Under the pieces are notes generated by a model. That model had not been told where the DNA came from. It saw nothing but the letters and a program-made list of their open reading frames with translations, and searched no databases. The translations under genes and the position numbers were made by a program. Below are positions 13,101 to 28,100 of a stretch of 64,000 nt of DNA, piece by piece (position 1 is the stretch's first letter; every line of letters begins with the position of its first letter). Source of the stretch: Cheiracanthium punctorium (lineage: Eukaryota; Arthropoda; Arachnida; Araneae; Cheiracanthiidae); NCBI GenBank assembly GCA_038373885.1, contig JAWZYV010012350.1, positions 248,001-312,000 on the forward strand, in the 5' to 3' direction.

Positions 13101-16100
13101 GGCAAGTAAAATGCAAATAAAAGAATGACAATCTCAGTGTTTTAGTATTTTAACTTTTATCAATAATATTTGTAATCTTAGAAAAAGCTATTCAGTGTCC
13201 TTTACTCTTTCAAGTTTTATTTGACATATCTCGACTCAATAACTCGAATGTGTGACAAATCTACCATATACAGTCAACTCTCTTTAATGAAACATGTATG
13301 ATGAAGCTCACGTTATAACGAAGAAGGATTTTTTATTTAGTTGGTCTAATGTTAAAATATAGGAGACTTAAATCCTTATAACAAATTGTACTTTATATCG
13401 AAATAAAATTAGTTTCAAATTGGGTTTAAACCAGTGATGGGGAAATGGCAGCCTGCAATGAATAACAGCCATCTATGTAAATAAGTCCTTCGATAAACAA
13501 ATTTGGTAGGTATTTGAAATGGTGTGCTTCCTATATTGTGACAAGCATTGCCACTGCTTACATAAGTAATCTCTCAAAATTTCAGGACTTTACTATAATA
13601 CTCCAAGGGAACCCAACTTCTCTTTGGATGCAAGCATTGGCAGTGGTGCCGTGCCCAACAAAGCAGTGACAAGTGCATTTTCTTTCAGTCACCCTTGCCC
13701 TTCTGCCACAAAGCTGAATGCCAAAACAAGCGAGTGCAAAGCAGCAGCAGTTGAGCTTGAACAAACGTCGTTTACCGCATGCCAATTGCAGAATAATTTT
13801 TAATTTAAGAATCTGTCGAGAGTGTTTTGTTTGTAAATGATATAAAAGTTTTTTAGAATCAGAATGGCATCGAATAGGAAAAGAAAAGTGGATGCTGAGT
13901 GCTGGTCATTTAAGAATGAATACTCAAAAAAAAAATTTTTTTCATTACGTTTAAAGATAATCCCATGTGTCTTATCTGCAACAAAACACTTGCTGTTATT
14001 AAAGAGTTTAACAAATAGTGCTATTTCAAACTAAATATGGTTCTTTGATTTATGCTTCTCTTGGTGAAGAAGAGATCAAATTTAAATTGAGTCATTGTCA
14101 AAACAACTCTAAAGTCAGCAAAATTTAAGCACAGGCTACTACTGTAACAAACTTGACTAAGTTACATGATCACGTACAAAATTGCAGAATCTAATAAAAT
14201 GTTTGAAGGCGAATTTGTGAAGGATTGTTTGCTAGTTGATGCTTTGTACCTAGATAAAAAGAATCATTTTGAATCAATAAGTCAAGCTTACCGGAAATAA
14301 ACTGAATGAAATTCTAACTACAGTCTATGTAAAACCACACTGCTTATTATAACTATAAAAATAGCTGCAATATGATCTTGCATAGATCATGTGATACATA
14401 CTTGTGAAAAGCTCCCTTCTTGAAGAAATAAATTTCAGAGCAGCTCAATGCAAAGCCTCTAAGCATTTTGACAATATAATTCAGAAAATAATCTTCCAAG
14501 ATTAAAGAAATGTAATGCAATAGATGTTGGTCAGTTTTGGTTTTTGGCCCCTAATATAGTGGCTAGTTGATAATTAAAACTCAAGGAAGGATTTAGAAAA
14601 AAGCTTGAATTGGGTAAAACTCAAATTATTTGATGGTTGAGTGAAAATAAGTGACCCACTGAAGAAGACATTATCTGAACTCTCAACCTTAGAAGCCAAA
14701 AAATCACATGAAAAGTCTTGCAATCCTCTTGTTATGATGAATATGTGATGAATACAGAATGATGAATGTATGATGAATACAGAAGCTTTGCATAAACAGT
14801 GATCCCTTTTGCCACTTCATAGTTATTAAAAAAAAAAATTCCTCATCTACAATAGTTTTACAATCACTAGAAAATAAACTATGTGTTTGTCAATGAGAAT
14901 TATCACATAGTAAAGCTTTTAAGTGATAAGCAAGGCCAACTGTAATTGTCTGATTAATTAGTGATTATTTTCAACATACAGCTACTTTATTTTTTAAGTT
15001 TATTATTTAGTAATATTAAACTCTCACATTTGATTTTGATTGAAAATATTTTATTTGATGAAAAGATAATTTACAGATCTTATTCATTACCCAAAAGTAG
15101 CTGAAAATATATTGTGGTTTTTAAGTCGCTTCAATGTTATTTGTTTAATGTAAAAATATTGAATTTTATATAATAGATTACTTATTTTTCTTTCATAGTG
15201 ACCAATAATTGGGTAGCTCCTTTACTTATTGTGTTGTTTTTGCTTATGGTGCCGTTGTGGATTGTTATTGCCAAGAGAAATAAATTTACAAAACAGGTTT
15301 TATATACTGGTTGGTTACCAGTCATCAGTGCAGTTTTTATTTCAAGGTAAGATTTCTCGCACTCACTTATGTAAAATCAGGGGCAGCATTTCATCTCTTT
15401 ATTTGGGAGTGCGAAATTTGATGGATTAAAATCCTCAATATGGAATAAATAAAATATTTGTTAAATTAGGGGACTCGTTCGTGCCCCTCACAACCCCTTT
15501 TTGCCCCCTGTGTAAAATCTGATAATTTAGAATTAACTGTAAAATATACAGATGTGTCTTCTGACCTTATCAAAAGAAATACTGTTTTGATTGCTAAAAT
15601 TTCAAAAGAATGTATCATGGCAAAGATTTTACTCTGGAATTCACAAGTTTTGCACTTTTAATAACTAGACATTTTTATACCTATGGAAGTAAAAGGAGTT
15701 AACTTAATACTAACAATTTATGTAAATGTTTGTTCAGTATTTTCCTTTTGTATTTATTTAAAAAAAAAAAAAATGCAACTTTCTATGGAGCACTTTTAAA
15801 AGGCTAGAGAAAATTAATTGTCTTAAAATTTATGTAAATTTTATGCTCTCAAAATAGTGAAAGAATAAATTACATACATTTTAAAAGCAAATTGCTAGAA
15901 TATTCAAGCTAGAATATTCATATGAGTACCGTATTTTCTGGTAATAACGCCGCAAATAGATAATTATTTCTATTTATAGAACTAGTTTAACGCCACACTT
16001 TTTAAAAAGTATTATAGAATCAAGCTTATCAAGTTTAGATGTGTTATTTTAGGTAATACTGTAAAGTAGTACACATAAAACTAAACAATTATAATTAAAA

Positions 16101-19100
16101 TAACTTACCATGTAATATATAAATTTACGATGTTTGTCAATACGTCATTATTAGTAAAATTTATTTATCTATTTTTAGAATATATATATATATATATATA
16201 TAATACTACAGACTGTTTTCTACTTCAGAAAATCCGTCAAAATCCTCGTCCTCAGTGTCAGTCTGGAACATTTTTAAGTGTTCAGATGGCAAAAGTTCAT
16301 CAACATCTGAACCATTTTCATCATCGGAAGACACACTAGAAATTGCAGGAATCCCATTAGTGCTATTTTGTGAAAAATCGATAATTTCGGCTTTTTGAAA
16401 GGCTCTCTCTACCATACCATTCGGAATTTTATTCCAGGAGTCCAAGATCCACTCGCAAACTTCGGTATAAGTTGCTTCACGGATCCGGCCTCCTTTTGTA
16501 AACGTATGATTTTCTGCCGACATCCACGATTCCCAGTGATGACGCATGCGAACTTTAAATGCCCGATTTATACAGAAATCCAGAGGTTACAATATTTTAG
16601 TTAACCCACCAGGTACTATTGCCAGTCTTGTTTTCTCTGATCCTAGAAATTTTTTCGTTTCGTTTGAAAGGTGCGTTTTCATCGAGTCCATGATCAGTAG
16701 ACAATTTTTTTGAAAAATGAAATTCGGTCTTTTTCTCCAACATTTTTCTGCCCATTCCTGCATAATGTCCTGGTTCATCCAGCCTTTTTGATTTGCGAGC
16801 ACTACTATTCCCTAAGGGAAATTTTCTTTAGGAATTGTTTTCCCCTTAAAGATAACAATCGGAGGCAATTTATGACCTGAGGCTAAACATGAAAGCACCA
16901 CGGTAAAACTGTTTTTCTCATTCCCTGTTGTAACGATAGGGACAGACTTCACACCAACAAAATCAGGCATGTCGAACGATATGGGGACCTCATCCATATT
17001 CCCTATCTCCGATGGCTTCAGTGCATAGTTTTTAATCTCTTCTTTCACAAACTTTAAAAACGAAGTTTTCTTCTCTTCCCAGTCTTTGGGCAATTTCTGG
17101 CCAACACTTGTCCGGGCTCTCATGGTCAGATTATTTCTTTTAAAAAATCGGTTGCACCATGATGGTCCACCTCTAAAATCGGCCAGACCATTCTCTGCCG
17201 CCATCTGCTTTGCTTTTATTCTTATTAAAACAGTTGATAAAGATCGACCATTTTCCCTTTGATTCTCAATCCAGTCACAAAGCTCTTTTTCCAAATCTGG
17301 CCACTGTGCTTTCGGTCTGCGACGTTGAGCTCGTTTCTCTCTCGGCATTTTCAACAGTATTTCTTCCTGCTTTCACCACGTTTTTCATCCACATTCAGCT
17401 CTCGTGCTACTTGTCTATTGCCGTTCACTTTTGCTAATGAGATAGCGTTTAATTTAAACTTTGCTGTATAACTTCGCCGCTTAGAATTGTTCGAAAACAT
17501 AATGGAAAATAATCAGTATCGGAGCAAGAACACTAATAAAATGAATAAAATCGAATGAAGAACGTGAAGTAAAATTAATTTGAGTTGTTGCCAGATACGA
17601 ATATGCATATTTTGTAATGCTGAAAAAGATTTGGAACATATAGTATAATTAGACGCCTATAGGTAAGGTTTAGCGCTGGCGAATATTGGAGGGGGAAAAT
17701 GGGAGGGGTTATTCCTGATATGGCATACAGAGTTACTTGATGCGATTGGATGCGATGCCTGATCAAAGTACTGTTTTTTGATTCTGAAAAATGTTACTAT
17801 ACGTAAACACCGTGATAGGTTTTCGCCATGTGAGACTTTTATAGGAACAGAAAAAGATCATGGATTATTTTGTTCCTCAACCAGATTTAAGGTTGGTTTT
17901 TTTTTGGAGGGGGGTTAAATGATCAGCTATAACTTTGGAACTACTTACAAGCCGCACCCAGTTATTGGCCGCATTTTTGCTTCCGAAAAAGAAAAATATA
18001 GTTTAACGCCGCAGCGTTATTACCGGAAAATACGGTATGTGAAGAAAACTAAGGAATACATGTAAAGCAAAGGACTGTACACAGAAGATATTGACCAATA
18101 CCTGAATGTCATAAATAAAATAAATGTTAAAAAAGTACAAACAACTGATTGTTTCACCACTCATTAAGGTAACTATACATTTCTAAAATAAATATTTGTA
18201 AAGTATATGATGAAATTAATTTTAATTTTTATAAAGTAAAAGGAAAAACTAACGAGAGACAAAAAATTTTAGTATTGAATGCTTAATTACTAAATGTGTA
18301 AACTACTAAGTTTAATTACATAATAATATTTAAATTTTACATAGCTTCATTATATTAATTTGTAGCATTATAATAAAATTTTATAATTGTATATTAAATG
18401 TTTTAAAATGTCTTAGCAAAATTACTTAAATGAAGTTTTTTCAGTCTCCTGAATATAGGAGAAAGCCTAATGTGCATATTCATTGATACAATGATACAAT
18501 CAGCTGTTAATGTTCCTGACCAGGAATATTAAGAGTTGAGTGTACCCCTGAAATATGTGCATTATCTTTATAATTTTCTAAAGTCAGTAGGGTTTTTTTT
18601 TGTTTTTTGTTTTGTATTGCCATCAGTAAAGTAAATGAGCTAGGGCTGTACTCAAAAAAAAATCTGAGGTGATCCAAAGGATGGAAAAAACAAATTTTCA
18701 TTAAAAAAAAAAAAAAAAAAATTCATAATTTTCTTACTGAAAGTTGAAATTTTAGAAGGGGGGGGGGGGGGAGGAGGGGGCAGTGTATGATTCCTTGAAC
18801 CACCTCTTTGGGTGCAGCTTTAATGTGAGCATAGCTTTTGCTTTTCTGATTCCATATTTCAACAGGGATGCTTTGTTAAACATAAATTACCGTATTTACC
18901 CGTGTATAAGTCGAGAAATTTTAGACAAAAAAAAAGGCTTTGAAGTGGGGGGGGGGGGTCGACTTTACACGGGGCCGTAATTTTTAATTTTTTTATCTGA
19001 AGTCAAAAATGCTCCTTTTGAAAGAAAGTTGTTCTCAACCTGCATTCCATAACACAATGACGTCACAGATTTCCATACCAGGAGAGAAAAAGAGGAATGA

Positions 19101-22100
19101 ATTGTTCTTTTCCTTAACAGTGCTGGAGTCTGGGTGATGTGATTGGTCCAGGCGATTCCTAGAATGAGATTCCGAGAATGTAGCACTCCTATATGTGCAA
19201 TTGAAATGCTCGTTCTTCATAGTACACTTTTTCATTACTTCGTTTATCTTACTATACTTTTTCTCCTTGTTTCTACTGATATGGCTGATTTAGTTAATAG
19301 AAAACAGAAACGTAAATTTTGTATATAGTCATCTGTATTATTAAATATTTAGTACTTTCTTTTTGTTTTGCTTTTCAGATAATTTTGAATAAATGTATTT
19401 ATAAAAAAATAAAGTTGTTTTATTATTGAATATTTAGTACTTTATTTTTTTCCCCAGATGATTTTGAATAAATGTTTTTTTTTTTTTTTTTTTTAATTTC
19501 TTGATCGAGAAAATGGGGGGATCGACTTATACATGGGATTTTAAAAAATTCAAATTTCTGGATTGGGAAGTGGTGGGGTCGACTTATACACGGGGTCGAC
19601 CTATACATGGGTAAATACGGTATATATTTTTAATTAGTAGCATAATTTTTTTAATCAGTAGTGTTTAAAACTTACACATTTTTGTCAGCAAAATAGAATA
19701 CATTGATGTGTATAGAAATGTACTAATGCTAAAAATGGAATAAAAAAGTTCAAAATGCTCATTTATTATTTACATAAAGTGTTTTCTAAAATCACTACTA
19801 ACCCATTTTAAAACTGCATGTGCTGTGATCCATATTGCATGTGGCTCCACCGTAGTAGAATAGATAAGATGCTCAAAAGGGTAGACAGCTGAAGTGTGAA
19901 GGTCCCAGGTTCAGGTTTGTTGCATGGCTGTCAAGTTCTGGTCTGTTTTCTAAAGATGTAATGTAAATATTCCTTAGAATCCCTTAGAAAGTCTTCAGAC
20001 CAAGGCACAATTCCCATCCTTGATAGATAGTCCATGCCTTGTTTTGACATAACACAAATGTATTGCATGTGATATTACTCTTGTTGAATCTCTTTTAATC
20101 CTGGATCTGTCTAATCAGGAAAGCATGTTTTCTTTCTATCAAAGTTATACTTGTACTTGATAAAGTTATACTATGGCACGTGAGTCTTAATAATATAGCA
20201 GAATTCAATTGATATGTGTAAATATTGTGTTTTAATAATTTAAACATGGTAGGATTGTAAATGTCTTGACCTTTTAGAAATGCAATTTCTTGATTAGTTT
20301 TTCTGAGATTATAAACAGCTTAAATTTATAGTGCTGCTAAATAAATCTTATTTGGTTAAAATAAAGTTTGAAAAAATAGTTAATTTTATACCCTAAAATT
20401 AAATGTAGGTGTATTGATAAAAGGATACTTTTTTATTTTCTAGTGCTGGAGGTTGTGTTCTTGATTTAGCTATTTCAAAATTTAAAGGAATTGCAGTTTA
20501 CCAGCCTGTCATAAATGGTATAAATTTGTGTAACTATTTAAAAGAAACTTTTAAGGATGCTGTTAGAATAATTTAATCTAGTAATTGTTATTCTCATTTA
20601 GGTGTTGGTGGAAACCTTGTTGCTGTGCATTCAAGTCGTATTTCAACCTATCTTAATCAAAGATCTGAAATAGGAACTCTTCCACTTTCAGACCCTAAAG
20701 TCTGTGTTAATCCATTTACAGTTTTCTTTGGAAAAAGTAAGTTTTTAGCGTGTATTTCTGGAATGAATGCTTTGGTTTAATGTAAATTAAATTTTAGCTA
20801 TAATGCTTGGTTGATTATGAACATGCATGATTATGTATATTTATGTTCTTATTTATTTCTGTGTGTGAGTATTTGATACAATGTTCATTGATGTAAAAAT
20901 GAAATATGTTTATCTTATACTTCAACATTACAAAACAGTTACTGTAACATCTGTGAAAAGTTGCAAAATTTTTCCTTTCCGGGCCTTTCAAGCGAAACTG
21001 CTGCTCACTTTGTTGTGTATCTCCTCAGGAGTTCGTTCCAACCAGTGTTGATCCATACATGTGTAGATTCATTGATGACACTATCTATGGTCATTATTTT
21101 TAATGATTCCCTTCAGTATACATAATTTCCTTTTCTAAAATCTACAATTTTCTTTACATTTTCAAAATTTTTTTGTGATTGGTTTTTCTTGGGTTACTTT
21201 TGCTAAAGCCTTATTGAATCTTCCTAATTTTATACTACTCCATATGTTTTTTTTTTTTTTTTTTTTTTTAAATCCTTTATTTTTCTTTTTGCAACTCTGA
21301 ACTATCACCCTGCCATGTTAGTTTCATCAAAAGACAGATTAATTTTATAAATGTGGGCAGTTTCTTGAGGATTAATTAGGTCTTTATCTGAATGTGTTAG
21401 CATAATATATAAAGCTTTTGTCACGTTACTTTCTTTGTTAAGTAACCTACTTAAACTGACTTTTTTTGTGATTTTCAGAATCTGATTTGAATTAATTATG
21501 CAATTAATTTCATTTGAGGATGACAAGTCAGGATGTTGATTTGTGTGAGTGGTTGGTTGCTCTTAAACTATGACTTTGATATTAGATTAACTATGAATAG
21601 GGTGCATGGCAATGTGCTCAATATGATGATGTAACGTAGAAAGTAAAAATTGAATGTTCTACAGATTTTGGCGAGAGTAGCAGCCTAAGTGCTGACAGTT
21701 ATAAAATTTTACTCATTGACATTTCCAACTATCCAAACAGGCTTATTTGTTAACAAATAACACATTAAAAATTGTTTTGGCTATTAAAATAGTAATTCTT
21801 TAATAGTGTGCAAAAGTAAATTGCTAGAATTAGAGATTGGCTCCCAACATTAATTTTAATTTCTGAAATAGTTTTAGAATTGTAAGAAATTCTCATTAGT
21901 GAGAATTGTTAAATTATTTTAGTAAATCTGCCTAGCTTCAGTCTACTATGCTTTTGAAACTTAAAATGTCAAAATTAGATATTTTGTCTGACTTAAAGCA
22001 ACCAGAAGATTAAATAGATATTTTGAACAAGCAAAACAATTTTGATTAGAGCAACTGTAATTAGAGAATTGGCTTTAAATGCTGCTTTCAAGTTTAAAAA

Positions 22101-25100
22101 AAATAGTTTATGGTGTGTGTACTTGTCAACAGAATGAATCAGTTTCCATATTAAATTATCTAAGGAAAGCAGTAACAATAGCTTTATTATCTCTTGAACA
22201 TACTAAATAAAAATTTTCTAGTTATTTTGTGTTGGATATTAATATGTGAATTCATGCTAAAATAAATATTTTGTCACACATTCTGATTTTTATACTGCTC
22301 CTGAAAACAGTTCAAAATTTTCTGAAATTTTGTTCATGTGCTCCTGAAGCAGGCTGAGGAAATAAGGCTGTTTTCTCCATTTTGTTGATTGAAACTTATG
22401 TTTTTAAAAAATGAATGGGCTCTAGCCAATTATGCATTTGCCACTACAACAACCTGGCCATTCTATTTTGAGGGCACCCACTGGGCGTCTACATTACCCC
22501 CTATGAAGTGACAGATGAGTTAATGCCTAAGCCGAGAATCCAACACAGGCCCAAGGCATAATAGAATGGTTTTTTAGCTACTCACCTTCTGGGCGGCTAT
22601 TGAAACTTAACAGCTTTAGTTCCTATATCTTAACACTTCCAACAATGTATTTTGTTTTTATTTCTCTATCTTCCATAAATATACATCAACCGCAATGATA
22701 TTTATATGTTATTTCTATTCCCTGTATCATGATTTGTATCTAAAATAGTCTATATGTTGCATTCATAGTTTATTTTTATTTTTTTTACATGAACAGGCAA
22801 AGTAATTCCAATGCATTATAGTGTATCAGCATTGTTCGAAGGAAATAATCCTTTCCTTCTCCCCCCCCCCCCAAGTAAGTTTTAAGAAGGGGAAATTTTA
22901 AGGTTTTGGTGAAAACGATCCTTGTTTAAAATTCCTTGCCGCAATTGTAATGCATACTTTATTTATAAAAGTATTGCATGAGATAATTGTAAGTTACTTA
23001 AAATAATATCTTAAAAATGTTTTAATCTGTAAAAGTTTTTCTTTTATTTTTGCTAGAATTGTGATATTTATTTATGAAGAAAACGGTTTTAATTTTATTT
23101 TTCTGAAGACAATAGTAATTTTTCGTTAAGTTTAATAGAATTTTCCTCAGAATATTTTCAGAGATGTGTGGTTTCTTTCAAAGTGTTTTTTGGATGTATA
23201 AATAATTTTTATATATGAAGAAAACGGTTTTAATTCTATTTTTCTGTGGGCAATGGGAATCTTCTGTTAAATTTCAAAGAATTTTCCTCAGAACATTTTC
23301 AGGGATATGTGGTTTCTTTCAAAATATTTTTTTTATGTATAGATAATTTTTAATTTCCTCAAGATAGTATAAAAATCCTGTGAAATACTCATCTTACTTG
23401 TTATGCAAATATTTTCTTAAATGCCAATTTTATGTTATAGAATGTTTAAAATATTGCTGTAAGTTTATGGGTGATTGCATAAAATACTTATCTTTATCTG
23501 CATTTTCAGCTTATTATACTTGTGGTATTTGTTTAACAGTTTTTATTTTTAAGTATATTTGATTATATTAAATTTCAAACATCCTGCTTTCAAAGAAAGG
23601 TTTTGATTTTTTATTCTAATTTTGTTTCGGTTAGTTTCTCATTTTTTTTTAGTTTACGGTGATTAATCTGGTAAGTAAAATTTCATTTATTTTTAAAATA
23701 AATAGATTTGTAAGTTGTTTATGAAGTTTATATTTAGTTTGGCATAGTTGACAATCATTATGCCATAGCTAAATTTGACATAAGCCATGTTTTTATAACT
23801 TTAGATGTTTTAAATAGAGTTCAGTACATAAGTTTATTTAAATAGCACAGTTAAGAATATTGTTATAAATTTCAGTATCTTTACACTTTACAATATTTCA
23901 CTTTAATGAAATTGACTTTTATTGGACTTTTAATAACAGGATATTTTAAAATATTAATATATTTTTTCCATATTAAACTGGTGATTGTGAATTGAAATCT
24001 GTTTTTGAAACATCTGCAATAAACATTATAGAGACTTTGCTGTTAAAAAAAAATCTCAAATGCACTTCTTATAATATTTAGTGAATTACCCAATGTAATC
24101 TTATAGTAATAGAATTAAACACATAATCTATACAGTAATTTTTGTTCTATACTTATTTGGCATAAAAACTTTGTTCATAATAAAAATTTTAATTTAAAAC
24201 AGTGTAGGATTGAAGGTTATAAGAACTTTTTCTCATCTTACCTTTTTCTATCTTTAAAAATGTTCATATGTTTGCATAACATAAAAAAATTCTGTTGCAG
24301 AAATTATTTTAAATTTTATAATAGCAGTTATTTAAAGCATTGATTACTGCTAAGTTTTTTAATATTAAAAAAATGTGCATGGTCCAAAAATTCTATTTGC
24401 TTTCATTTTTCTATATTTCCAATGGCTTCAGATTTCCTGAGGTAAGCCTGATAATATATTTTGATACTTCATGAAAATATCATTTGTTATTAAAATTTTC
24501 TGGTAAATCTTGTATTGACTGAAATCTGTAATATTTTCAAAATATTAGATAATTATATTTTCATCCAAAAAATTTAAATTCCCTATCTTTTTTTTTTTTT
24601 TTCATTCATAACTAGTTTTGTTTTTGAAAAATTAATTTCATTTAACTTAATTCAATTTAAACACTCATTTTCTCTGGCATTATTGAATTTTTCAATTTTT
24701 GATTTTTTTTGGTCTTCCATGCTTAATTATTTGAACAAGTAGTTTGGACGAATAGTTTACAAAACATTCAAAATGGAAGTTCTCAGCTTTTTTTTCTTTC
24801 TTCATGTGTAATGAAAGTTAAAATAGTTGTAAGTTCTGTGTAATTGTTGTAAAAAGTGCATGGTGGGTGTTACATTTACAAAAATATGTTTAAAAATCAT
24901 ACATTTAAAATTAAATTTTGTTCTTTTTATAAACAAAGGTTTAAAATTTTAAATATTTTTGCTGCACTCAGTGTGTCCAAGAGTACTTATATTCTTCAAC
25001 CTAACTGGTTCTTAATTCTGTCCAGCAGCCCCCCCCACACACACACACAATCCACACAACCCTTGCTTTTAATGTTGGTCATTACAGGCATATTGAAGAA

Positions 25101-28100
25101 CTTTTAGCATAAAATGTATACACAAATGCGAAATTAATGGATATTCATAACAAGAAAGTAAAAGATCAACTTTCTGTGCTTAAAGTAATAAATATTCATG
25201 GGCTCTTCAAAGGTTTAGTTTTGTTAGTTCCATTTAAATGAAAAAATGTATATTCACCAAATTGATATTACCACTATTCCCAAAAGGAAATTAAAAAATT
25301 TCAAATCTGACACTTTCTGACTTGAAAGTTAACACCATTGCAATTATCTCTATGGCATCAACTCAAAAATCATGATTTTTGAGTTATTACATTGCAGCAA
25401 ATGAGCACCACATTAGCTGTACTTGTCATATTTCTCAATGTAAACAGAAGTTTTTATTAGAGTATCCATCTGGAAAGACTTCTTCACAGACTGCCCAAAA
25501 AACTGAATGCTAAATTGAAGTGAATGCCTCTTGTAAAGCAGTGAGAATATATTGGAGTCTGAAGTCCACCCAGAATTTTTATTCAACATTATGTTGGTCA
25601 CTGTCCAGTACCCAAAATGACAGTCTCATTGCAAGCAATCGTTTTGATTCTCATTCTTGCAGAAAATCTTAATTTTATTCGGGGATGAGATTCTTCAGAC
25701 TTTAGTTGATTTTTCAGACTTTTTCAATGTTTTAAAATTTTTCTGAATTTTTTATTTTTCATAAAGTCAAAATTGTATATAGTAGAATAGATTTAATATC
25801 GGTAGCAATTACAATATTTGTTGGAATTGAAATTCATAAGTATTATTGCTCAAATGTTCACACCTTCTTTCAGACTTTTTCCTTTTTTTGTCAATCTTAT
25901 CTCTGTTTATTAAATGTCTTCTATTTTTCAATAGGAATTTTAACTTTTTAAGGGGAGCCATTTGTACACTTAATATTTTTCTTTTTGAAGGGGATTGGGT
26001 TGTACAGCTTTCTAAGTCATGTTTACCCTTGGTGAGAAATTGCTCTGTGGAGAAACTTGACTGCATTTGCAATTGTATCAGTGTTTAGCTATACTATTAA
26101 AACAATACTGAGAACTAATGTACTTAATGCTTAACTGTATTAACTGACCATGTAGGAAAAAAAGTTTAAAGGCAATTTAAATCTTTAAAAAGTATAAAAA
26201 CCTGTTTAAGTTCAATTTTTTATGCTCTCAACTACTTGCCCTAAAAATCTTCATTATGGTTGAACATTGTTGTGTTATATGAAATTCTGTTTATATAAAA
26301 CTATCATTTTGATTAAACATATGCTTTAAAATTATGCACAGACTACCAGATCTGTATCTTTGTATCTACAAAAACATATTTTGTTCCTATGTCCACAGAT
26401 GTAGAAGTTAAATAATTCAGCACATCATTGTTAGAGCTGAAGAAATCACTTGTGCTTGAACCTTTTCCTTAGAACTCTATTATTCTATCAACTTATATAT
26501 ATATTTTACATTAACCAGATTATTCACACAATTAAAAGTCCTTGTAAGTTTTTTCTTTGTTTGTTAAAGTCTTATTTACTACTACTTATTTCCTTTATGC
26601 CATATTATTTTGCGTTGTTAGAAAAATGTTTGCATGATTAAATGAGTGTAAACTCTCGATCCTTTAATACAATAGGTTTTGCCTGTTAGCTTTATTTATT
26701 TATTTTTATTTTTTTTTTTTGTGTGTGTGTGTGGGGGGGGGGGGGAGAGTCTTATGTTAGAGCTGAAAATAATGAATTATTTTAAGTTTTAAACATGGGT
26801 ACATTTTTATTCAGTGGTTATTTGAATTATTTCTAAAATATTTAAAAAAAGATGGTTTTTTAAATAAATAGTTGTTGGTGTATTAAGTACAGTTAAACCC
26901 TATTACTGATTATTGAAAAAATCAGTATTTATGACTTTATAACGAGTTATGTTGATGGTGGGAATATATTGATATATTGATATTTCGTATATATTGATAT
27001 ATATACGAAATATTTTGATGTTATAAGAGGTATTACTATAATCAAGGTCACTATAACAGTTATTTGTTGCCCCTGTCTCCACCTAAACTAAAATCCTGGA
27101 TGTGCCACTTAAAGTGGCCACTTATGAGAGTGCAGTTGTCAAAAGAGGGGAAGGAGTTTCTTTAAATGCTAATTTTGTCAAGGAATTGCATTAAAAAAAA
27201 TAATTTCTATTAAACATGTAGCTTTATAAATACATTTTAAAAGCACTTTTCCTGTGACTTCATACAAAAATAGTGAGTTTTGATAACTTATTAAGCCATG
27301 AATTTATTAATTGATATACTCTTTTATATTGTTGATTTGGCAAAATATTTTGAATGCCAAGTTGCATGCATTTCTAAGATTGATTTTTTTTTTTTAACAA
27401 TTTGCTTAAATTTGTTTTCCTTTCTTCATAGTATGGCCTTTTGAGCATGGTGAGAAATTTCTTAACCCTAGTTCATTTTGCATTAGAATATTTTCAATCA
27501 ATATCAAAAACTCTGTGAAATAAACATATAAAGCTTTGTCAATACAAACTAGGACACTATAAATACACATTTCAAATTACTTAAAAATGCTAAAATTATC
27601 ATGCTCTTTTGTATTAATACACTTTAAAAGGTGTAAATTACTGTTTGTTTTTAATGCATCAGTTGTTTAGTTATGGTATGACTTTCTTCTATTTATTTCT
27701 TTATTTTTATTATGTAGATGAAATTTAAATAAATAAAATAATTCATTTTTAATCTAATATTCTTAGGGTACGACAAAATTTTCAAAGCATTCAAGAAAAT
27801 CTCTTAATGACATGGTTTTATGTGACTCCTAAGAATTTTTCTTTTAAGATTATAAATTTTGTGTGTGTAATTTCAGCATAAGTTTATTATAAGAAATTAA
27901 ATTACCCAAGGGTTATTTTTGACTTAAGCAAATAATATACTTAAAGTTTAAATTGTGGAATCTATGTATTGTTTTTATTATCTCAAGTTGAAAAATACTG
28001 GTAGCAGCACATTTGAGTGATTTAATTTTCATATTTATACAAGATTTTTGTCAAGAATTTCGACTAACAAGGGGAGGCTCAGACGTTGGGATCACCGATT

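Larger units (their letters stand above)
20737..28066. other. First half of the 15.5-kb SLC41A intron
   Basis: AT-rich with many homopolymer and (GT)n/(CA)n runs. Separate entries cover a SINE-like segment (22435-22610), a 141-bp tandem duplication (23072-23353), a palindromic repeat (25298-25407) and a hairpin-bearing MITE-like segment (26890-27050). The ORF at 25809-26072 (-) is Lys/Arg-rich and unrecognised. No gene supported. Confidence 0.45.
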
